Positions 58,848 through 64,000 of a DNA stretch of 64,000 nt are shown in pieces (within the stretch, counting starts at the first letter, position 1; every line of letters starts with the position of its first letter). The notes beneath the pieces were generated by a model. The model was not told where the DNA came from and did no database searches. It saw only the letters and a program-made list of their open reading frames with translations. The position numbers and the translations under genes were made by a program. The DNA comes from Verrucomicrobiota bacterium JB023. Its GTDB lineage: Bacteria > Verrucomicrobiota > Verrucomicrobiia > Verrucomicrobiales > Akkermansiaceae. The stretch lies in assembly GCA_030673895.1 (NCBI GenBank), contig JAUTCR010000059.1:82972-146971 (forward strand), in the 5' to 3' direction.

Positions 58848-60533
58848 TTATCTTCCAGAAACCTGGGTTTCACGAACATCAACCTCGAAACGACTGATAG
58901 GCTTAGGTTCAAGGTAAGTTTCCCTTCTCAGATCCTGATTGATCGCGTTGAGGGTGCGGCAGTAATCGGCTTCGTGGGCTCTGCCGGGAGCATCGTGATT
59001 GACCCAATCATGCCCGACGGGAAGGGAATGATTGCGCTGCACACGGGCATACTCTCGATAATTATCAGCATGATTCTCAGGCGAATAGCTTTTTGGCGTC
59101 ACGACGAAGATAAGGCTCGAATGCTCCTTGGTGGTCTCTTTGCTCTTAAAGAAAAAGTTCAGGCCCGGAATGTCACCGAGAATAGGGACTTTCGTTCCCC
59201 CATTAGTTTTTGCTTCTCCGTAGAATCCTCCTACCAGCATCGAATGACCGTCGGGGATCCGGGCAATGGTCTCGATGGTGGATTCGCTGACGCGGGGGTA
59301 ATAGTTGCCACTCGCACCGAGAATCTGGTCCACAACCTGAGCAGAGCGTGGACGCATCTTCATGCGGATGGTTCCATCCTGCAGAATCTGCGGGGTGATG
59401 GCGATGGTGATCCCGATCTCACGCGTGGTCTCAGGATCTCCAGCCGGGTCACTCTCATCAATCTTATAGCGAACTTCTTCAGTTAAATTCGACACCCCCG
59501 TACTGTTCGTCACGGTGGTCGTGATAATTGGGACCCGGTCAATCAAGGAAATAACCGCTTGTTCGTTATCTTCAGTAATTACTACCGGATTGGATTTTTG
59601 CTCTACCATTCCCCCTTCATTCAAAGCACGCAGGACTGAACTGAGGGTGACATCATCCAAAACAAAATTACCTCCCGAGGAGTCCGAACCCGAACTTCCC
59701 ACGTCGATGCCAAAAAGTGAATTAAGATTCACCAGAGCCGAATTTGTCAGGCCCAAAGAGCCTAGCGTGTTAGACCAATCCGAACCAAGTCGTGAGCTAG
59801 CATCGCTATTGACACTAAGGATCTTCACCTCAAGAACGATCTGGCCCGCTGGCTTGTCGATCTTCTGAAAAAAGGATTGAACCTTCTCGATGCGATTGGG
59901 GGTATCGATCACGATCAAGGTATTCGTTTTTGGCTCGTAGTTGACAATTCCGGTTCCTGGCGAGAGATACGGTTGAACCAAGTTCTTGATCATCTCGATA
60001 TCCGTGGGCCGAAGATAACGGAGGGAGTAATGCCACTCTTTACTCGGCAAATCGACCAACTGATCTTTGGTCAGGGCATAGACGGTGTTTCCCTTCTCAT
60101 AAATCTCCAAGCCATATTGGAAGGCCAGCTCATCCATTTTGTTCAGGGCGTTGCCGGGAATCAATCGACCGGTCACGCGGAACTCATCTCCAGCTAGCCT
60201 CGGATTGTGAAAAAACTGACGATTCGCTTCTTCTGCCAAGAGAGCAAATACGTCATTCAAGGAAGCGTCAGTCAAAAGGAAACCATTCCCGCTCTCTTCG
60301 ATATCTGGCTGTACTTCGGGGAGCTCCTCGACAGGTAGATCCGGGATGACTTCATTGGGATCCGCTGGAGGCAATTCCGTCAATCCGCCCTCCGATTCCG
60401 GTAGGTAGTCTTCAAAAGGTGGAAGAGTTTCCGTATCTGCAGGCGGCAAGGCGCCTGGTTCTTGGGCAGGGGCATTCAAGGCAACCAGCGAGAGCATAGT
60501 CGCAAGAATCCGGATCGTGTGTTGTGATCTCAT
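58848..60533 (-). CDS. gspD: Type II secretion/type IV pilus secretin (GspD/PilQ)
   Basis: 561 residues. Signal peptide MRSQHTIRILATMLSLVALN; no lipobox. Residues about 70-150 form an N0-like domain (LNDVFALLAEEANRQFFHNP), about 155-215 an N1 domain (YSLRYLRPTDIEMIKNLVQP, TNTLIVIDTPNRIEKVQSFF). The secretin barrel (about 330-500) shows VVITEDNEQAVISLIDRVP, IGITIAITPQILQDGTIRM, GHSMLVGGFYG and VPILGDIPGLNFFFKSKETT. A ~35-residue C-terminal tail may bind a pilotin. The short N-terminal part (only N0-N1, no obvious N2-N3) and Pro-rich linker favour a pilus-like architecture. Confidence 0.93.
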   Translation of the reverse strand: MRSQHTIRILATMLSLVALNAPAQEPGALPPADTETLPPFEDYLPESEGGLTELPPADPNEVIPDLPVEELPEVQPDIEESGNGFLLTDASLNDVFALLAEEANRQFFHNPRLAGDEFRVTGRLIPGNALNKMDELAFQYGLEIYEKGNTVYALTKDQLVDLPSKEWHYSLRYLRPTDIEMIKNLVQPYLSPGTGIVNYEPKTNTLIVIDTPNRIEKVQSFFQKIDKPAGQIVLEVKILSVNSDASSRLGSDWSNTLGSLGLTNSALVNLNSLFGIDVGSSGSDSSGGNFVLDDVTLSSVLRALNEGGMVEQKSNPVVITEDNEQAVISLIDRVPIITTTVTNSTGVSNLTEEVRYKIDESDPAGDPETTREIGITIAITPQILQDGTIRMKMRPRSAQVVDQILGASGNYYPRVSESTIETIARIPDGHSMLVGGFYGEAKTNGGTKVPILGDIPGLNFFFKSKETTKEHSSLIFVVTPKSYSPENHADNYREYARVQRNHSLPVGHDWVNHDAPGRAHEADYCRTLNAINQDLRRETYLEPKPISRFEVDVRETQVSGR

Positions 60534-60561
60534 GTCTTTCTGAAGGGGTGATTGATGGTGG

Positions 60562-61158
60562 CTATTTGCCGGTCAGGTCGATGGCTCGGTTCTTTTCCTT
60601 GTTGAGGTCGATGATCCCCTCGGCGTCCTTCCGGCGGTTTCCTCGGCTAATTCCCTCAGCCAAGCGCTGAGTGCTCTTGATCGCCCGCTCCCCGGTCTCC
60701 TCATTGCGGAAGATAACCCCCCGACTTGTGACTGATTCGACCCGGAGAGTGTGTAACTCTCGTCCTAACTTGACCGGAAAGCGATCATTCACATAGAAGG
60801 TCCGCTGCCCGATCCGAAAGCTGCCCTTACTCGGCATCACGACATGAAGTTCCATCCGCTTGAGAACTTCAGCCAAAGCTGTTTTTCTCACGACAGGAGC
60901 TCGCTTCTCTGTCTCGACCATCTTCTGTGCGACCTGCTTCTTCGCATCTTGATTGAGCCCAAAGATGTCGTGAGTGCGATCCTTCATCGCTAAATTTCGT
61001 TCGCGGACTTCGACAAGCGTATCAAGCTCCTCAAGCACGTCCCGAGCCTTGGTCTTAATATCGATTGTTTGAGAACTAGCGACGTCGTCTCCTGCACAAG
61101 GCAGGGAGATGAATACGATAAAAAAAATGGAAAAGAGGCTGGTTGTCAGTTTGACCAT
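60562..61158 (-). CDS. Exported secretion-locus protein with possible GspC/PilP-like domain, unrecognised
   Basis: 198 residues. Signal peptide MVKLTTSLFSIFFIVFISLP. A helical stretch (ARDVLEELDTLVEVRERNLA) is followed by a small beta domain (KGSFRIGQRTFYVNDRFPVK, VESVTSRGVIFRNEETGERA) that resembles the beta-sandwich of GspC/PilP only in general layout. The C-terminus has basic and acidic runs. Overlaps the PilO-like gene by 13 bp and lies 28 bp before the secretin gene, the usual position of PilP. Confidence 0.6.
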   Translation of the reverse strand: MVKLTTSLFSIFFIVFISLPCAGDDVASSQTIDIKTKARDVLEELDTLVEVRERNLAMKDRTHDIFGLNQDAKKQVAQKMVETEKRAPVVRKTALAEVLKRMELHVVMPSKGSFRIGQRTFYVNDRFPVKLGRELHTLRVESVTSRGVIFRNEETGERAIKSTQRLAEGISRGNRRKDAEGIIDLNKEKNRAIDLTGK

Positions 61159-61682
61159 AGCGAATAGGAGAGATCCACGTTGAGGTTTCCTTTGCTTACA
61201 TCGGGCTGAATTTTCATCTTATTCAGCAGCAGATGCGGGATTTCGGTTTCCAGTTGCAGTAAACTCTTCTGGATCGCAGAGAACGTTCCTTGATACCCGA
61301 GGTCAAAACTCACGCTTGGTTGGGAAGAGGCCGAAGCGATACCCGTCTCGCGGCCAATGAAATTGAATTTTGTTTTGGTCAGTTCTTCCTCGTCGTAAGT
61401 GTTGGCGATTCGCTCGATCAATCCGCTGACTGTCGGTATTGTTGCCTCTTCCAGTGAAAGCTTCCATTCCTCCTGATGAGCACGGTAGGTCTCCAATTCC
61501 GTCTGCAGCATTTTGACTTGCCGCTCTTCCATTTGATATCGCTTAAAGTTGCCCTCGCGTTCGACAAATGTTTTTTCGACACGGCGGTTCTGGGCAAGGA
61601 TAACGAAGGCAAGCACAAGGAGCAGCAAGAGCGGTAAGACAACTCCGAAAGCGACGATTCCTGGAAAAAATTTTGACTTCAT
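61146..61682 (-). CDS. GspM/PilO-like inner-membrane protein
   Basis: 178 residues from the ATG at 61680-61682 (TGATG overlap with the upstream gene). One membrane segment (FPGIVAFGVVLPLLLLLVLA), a coiled coil (EREGNFKRYQMEERQVKMLQ) and a ferredoxin-like domain (PSVSFDLGYQGTFSAIQKSL ... NLNVDLSYSLW), the fold order of GspM/PilO. Forms the inner-membrane assembly platform with the GspL/PilN-like partner upstream. Confidence 0.72.
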   Translation of the reverse strand: MKSKFFPGIVAFGVVLPLLLLLVLAFVILAQNRRVEKTFVEREGNFKRYQMEERQVKMLQTELETYRAHQEEWKLSLEEATIPTVSGLIERIANTYDEEELTKTKFNFIGRETGIASASSQPSVSFDLGYQGTFSAIQKSLLQLETEIPHLLLNKMKIQPDVSKGNLNVDLSYSLWSN

Positions 61683-63403
61683 CACTTTAGCTTAGCGAGG
61701 GGTAAAGAAAGTGGATCACTTGATTCGATCCGTTGAGTCAGAGACAAGTTAAAACGGAATGGGTAGGCAGACTGCCCCGGCTTTGAGTCATCTGTTGCAG
61801 AATTCTGCTCCAACTCCAAATTCACCGTCAGGCTGCGACTACCAGATTCCAAATTGAACAGAGGATTGCCTGTCGCCTCGTATACCTCTGTAAAAATCTC
61901 ACTAACTTTCTGCTTACTTTCGTAACTTTCCATTAGTCCATAAGCTTCGCTTTTCGCTACACCGGCGATTTTCCAGTTTCGAACTAAGGCCGCCTTGCCC
62001 GTGTATGATTTCTCCGCAGAAGCCGAATAGTCAAAATCTCTACAGAGGACCGACTGATCAGTAGGGAAGAGTCGGGCCAAGAGTTCGAGGTTTGTCCAAG
62101 CATTGGAACGCTCATCAAGCAGACCACCGAGAAGCTTCGCATTATTCAGCTGCAATGCATATTGAGCAGACCGAACGGGTCGGAATTCGGCATGCTTCCA
62201 AGCTTCTTGAGACATTTTAGAGAAAGAGGACCAAGCAACAAAAGCTCCTAGGGCTAACAAGGCCGCCGCCCCAGCGCGGAACGCAATTCGTCCCCACCGA
62301 AGCAGCTTCATATCGAGCTGCGTCGGAATAGTTGATAGTTCAGTTTGCGAAGCGGGGAGAAAATCTTGCAGATGCCATTTTTCTTCTAAGACCGATCCAA
62401 AAGTCTCCGTCCCGCTATAAGCGAGATTAGTATCATCATCATCGACCCGATAAACACTTAGTTCGATTGGCAGCTCCCCCTGCCCCTCTGGAGCAGAATC
62501 GACACTGAACTCGAAACTGTAAATGAGGTCCCGGAGATGGGCCTCCAAAGGGCGCTTGTCCTCCTTTCGGCAATCAAAGACACGAAGTTCAATCTCTGGG
62601 AGCTCAACTGCAGCGGCCGTGGTGCGGAGAATGGATTCAAGATTGGCAGGAAGCTCGAAATTCGGATGCTTCAGGCTGCGGAGAAGAATCAGCTCGCCGT
62701 CTGCGCGGTAGAAACCAAAGAAGGAAAATGCATCAAAGCGAAGCATCACGCAAAAGGGCTTCTGCAGCTCGCCGAAGGTCCGCGGCAATCTGGAGAGGAG
62801 CAACAAAGGCGAGCTGATCGCCAGCGTCCGGATCGGAAAATTCGCATCGTTGCCGATCTGTCTCAAGCGTTCCAATAAGCCTTCCCCCGCCCGATTGGTT
62901 GCTATCGCACTTCCGACTCGCTCTGCATGGTGAGACCCTGGAGTCGGGTAGATACGAAATTGAAGTTTATCCGCATCAATTGTCCGATCTTGTAGAACGA
63001 AGCCGGGATCCTCGACAATCAATTCCCGCAACTGCTTTGGATGCTCATACTTTTCCTCTTCGGGCAGACTAAATTCAAAGACTGAAGCCTCACGGTTCAA
63101 ATGGAGAACGACACCAAGCGAACGAGCATTTTTGGGGAGAGAATCTCGGCGAATTGTCTCTAGAAAAAAGGAAAGTTCCGAGGAGCTTGCATCAAGCTCC
63201 AAGGTCCCCAGCTCCATCTTCCACTCTCCGGTATGGCGCTCCAATAGAGAACATTGAAGAACATCACCGACGGGCAGAAGATGAAGCTGGAAATCAAGTT
63301 CATTGGCCTCACGATACCAATCGGGATTTTTTGCCCGAGAGGTGCTCTTCATCGCCTTACGAGCCTCTTTGAAGGTGGCGAAGATTTGAGGTTCCAATTT
63401 CAT
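61682..63403 (-). CDS. GspL/PilM-PilN-like assembly-platform protein
   Basis: 573 residues. A long cytoplasmic part (about 1-360) has actin-like-fold features (LGVVLHLNREASVFEFSLPE, PIRTLAISSPLLLLSRLPRT) without a clear nucleotide site, so it looks like a degenerate PilM/GspL N-domain. A membrane segment (AGAAALLALGAFVAWSSFSK) near 375 is followed by a periplasmic domain (SLTVNLELEQNSATDD, YPFRFNLSLTQRI) as in PilN/GspL. The combination in one chain is GspL-like. Start is 9 bp past the terminator that follows the pseudopilin gene. Confidence 0.7.
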   Translation of the reverse strand: MKLEPQIFATFKEARKAMKSTSRAKNPDWYREANELDFQLHLLPVGDVLQCSLLERHTGEWKMELGTLELDASSSELSFFLETIRRDSLPKNARSLGVVLHLNREASVFEFSLPEEEKYEHPKQLRELIVEDPGFVLQDRTIDADKLQFRIYPTPGSHHAERVGSAIATNRAGEGLLERLRQIGNDANFPIRTLAISSPLLLLSRLPRTFGELQKPFCVMLRFDAFSFFGFYRADGELILLRSLKHPNFELPANLESILRTTAAAVELPEIELRVFDCRKEDKRPLEAHLRDLIYSFEFSVDSAPEGQGELPIELSVYRVDDDDTNLAYSGTETFGSVLEEKWHLQDFLPASQTELSTIPTQLDMKLLRWGRIAFRAGAAALLALGAFVAWSSFSKMSQEAWKHAEFRPVRSAQYALQLNNAKLLGGLLDERSNAWTNLELLARLFPTDQSVLCRDFDYSASAEKSYTGKAALVRNWKIAGVAKSEAYGLMESYESKQKVSEIFTEVYEATGNPLFNLESGSRSLTVNLELEQNSATDDSKPGQSAYPFRFNLSLTQRIESSDPLSLPLAKLK

Positions 63404-63410
63404 CTTGTCG

Positions 63411-63441
63411 AAAAAGCCCCCCGGCAGAGATGCCGGGGGGC
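63411..63441 (-). terminator. Intra-operon Rho-independent terminator after the major pseudopilin gene
   Basis: Perfect 11-bp GC-rich stem GCCCCCCGGCA (63416-63426) / TGCCGGGGGGC (63431-63441) with a GAGA loop, followed on the minus strand by TTTTT (63411-63415). It lies between the pseudopilin stop (63469) and the GspL-like start (63403). Partial read-through would give a high ratio of pseudopilin to machine mRNA. Confidence 0.92.
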
Positions 63442-63468
63442 ATTTGAAAAATCTCGTCTTAGATTGGT

Positions 63469-63945
63469 TTACCAGCCGACGGTGCTGTCAGGGCTGTAAT
63501 CAGCATCGCTCGAGTCGATGTAAAGCGAACCGAGGGGAGGAACGGTAGCACCAGCATCTTGGCCAAAGGCGAAAGTGACACCACTTCCGTCAGCAGGGTG
63601 AGTTGGAACCGCACCATCAGTCTCGACGGTGACATAGCCTGAACCATCAGCCTTGAAGACAACGGTCTCAAGTCCAGCGGAGGGAGAATCGTCAGCTTCC
63701 ACACCAGCGTATGGCAACCAGCTGGTCTCATGAGGCTGGATACCCTTCATGTTAGCAGCAGCGCGGACACCCTGCTGGGCGTTGCGGATCACCATGATGG
63801 CACCGGCACGGTCAGAACCCTTCTTCCATGCGCGAGCGCCAACGAAGAGGATACTGATGAGGGACAAAAGAACGAGGATCACAACGGTGAGCTCGAGAAG
63901 CGTCATTCCACGCTTGGAGTTGATCTGGGTGTTAGTCAGTTTCAT
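63469..63945 (-). CDS. Major pseudopilin / type IV pilin-like protein (GspG-PilA type)
   Basis: 158 residues. Class III signal: MKLTNTQINSKRGMTLLELT with cleavage before Met-Thr-Leu-Leu-Glu (Glu+5), then the hydrophobic helix VVILVLLSLISILFVGARAW. The mature globular part is short and includes DSPSAGLETVVFKADGSG and an Asp-rich C-terminal segment (LYIDSSDADYSPDS) reminiscent of the calcium site of GspG. First gene of the operon in this window and followed by a terminator, which fits the major subunit. The upstream 55 bp contain an A/C-rich leader; the promoter may lie beyond the window. Confidence 0.9.
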   Translation of the reverse strand: MKLTNTQINSKRGMTLLELTVVILVLLSLISILFVGARAWKKGSDRAGAIMVIRNAQQGVRAAANMKGIQPHETSWLPYAGVEADDSPSAGLETVVFKADGSGYVTVETDGAVPTHPADGSGVTFAFGQDAGATVPPLGSLYIDSSDADYSPDSTVGW

Positions 63946-64000
63946 TTTAGTGTTTCGGTTTTGTTTTGTTTTTATTAGTTCCCTTGCGGGAGGATTTGAG

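Noticed and set aside
1..64000. tRNA or rRNA genes
   Set aside because: No T-loop-like GGTTCGAATCC pattern or its complement noticed in any intergenic region, and no rRNA-like conserved stretches; a covariance scan would be needed to be certain.

Overview
The window is about 64 kb of moderately GC-rich bacterial chromosome, and the gene content points to a member of the Verrucomicrobiota. This assignment is inference from content, not from a marker-gene comparison. The evidence is giant secreted delta-60/Calx-beta/Ig and ASH-repeat proteins, a PEP-CTERM protein, an ECF sigma factor with an FPETRW motif next to a zinc-ribbon Ser/Thr kinase with a beta-propeller tail, a CotH/DUF4956 pair, a fused siroheme-decarboxylase-like protein and a divergent type II secretion/type IV pilus-like locus. 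No tRNA, rRNA, CRISPR array, prophage or intact insertion sequence was seen.

Layout. 0-4.5 kb (minus strand): FAD oxidoreductase, DHH phosphoesterase, truB, two single-module PqiA proteins and the start of pqiB (cut by the window edge). 4.7-11.2 kb: a large secreted propeller protein, a TonB-dependent receptor and a TlpA-like thioredoxin. 11.4-16.5 kb: DUF423, CotH kinase-like, DUF4956, a ComM/YifB-type ATPase and a winged-helix regulator. 17-19.6 kb: alanine dehydrogenase, EngB GTPase and a small exported protein. 19.7-27 kb: ASH-repeat giant protein, ECF sigma, Ser/Thr kinase and DUF2853. 27.0-27.8 kb: a repeat island containing two decayed HsdS C-terminal tails and palindromic repeats, bracketed by a 26-27 bp direct repeat. 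27.8-32 kb: Tat-exported MBL-fold hydrolase and a two-component system. 32.2-39.4 kb: a 2201-residue delta-60 protein and a PEP-CTERM protein. 39.5-52.3 kb: mostly housekeeping genes (L,D-transpeptidase, symporter, uvrB, leucyl aminopeptidase, 3-methyladenine glycosylase, DEDDh exonuclease, coaD, OsmC, heme O synthase) plus the siroheme-decarboxylase-like fusion. 52.3-64 kb (minus strand): a long, tightly overlapped secretion/pilus operon.

How the genes work together. The last 11.6 kb encode two pseudopilins, GspL/PilM-N-like and GspM/PilO-like proteins, a secretin, a possible stand-alone MshEN-like protein, GspE/PilB ATPase, GspF/PilC and several unrecognised membrane or exported proteins. 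This may be the export route for some of the giant secreted proteins encoded upstream, but that link is inference. A strong terminator directly after the first pseudopilin gene would let that subunit be made in excess over the machine.

Most notable points: uvrB has no usable in-frame start codon and a -1 frame break right after a good ribosome binding site; the HsdS-tail/palindrome island; the fused siroheme-decarboxylase-like gene; perfect operator-like palindromes upstream of tlpA/DUF423, the histidine kinase and uvrB; and the secretion operon with its unknown components.
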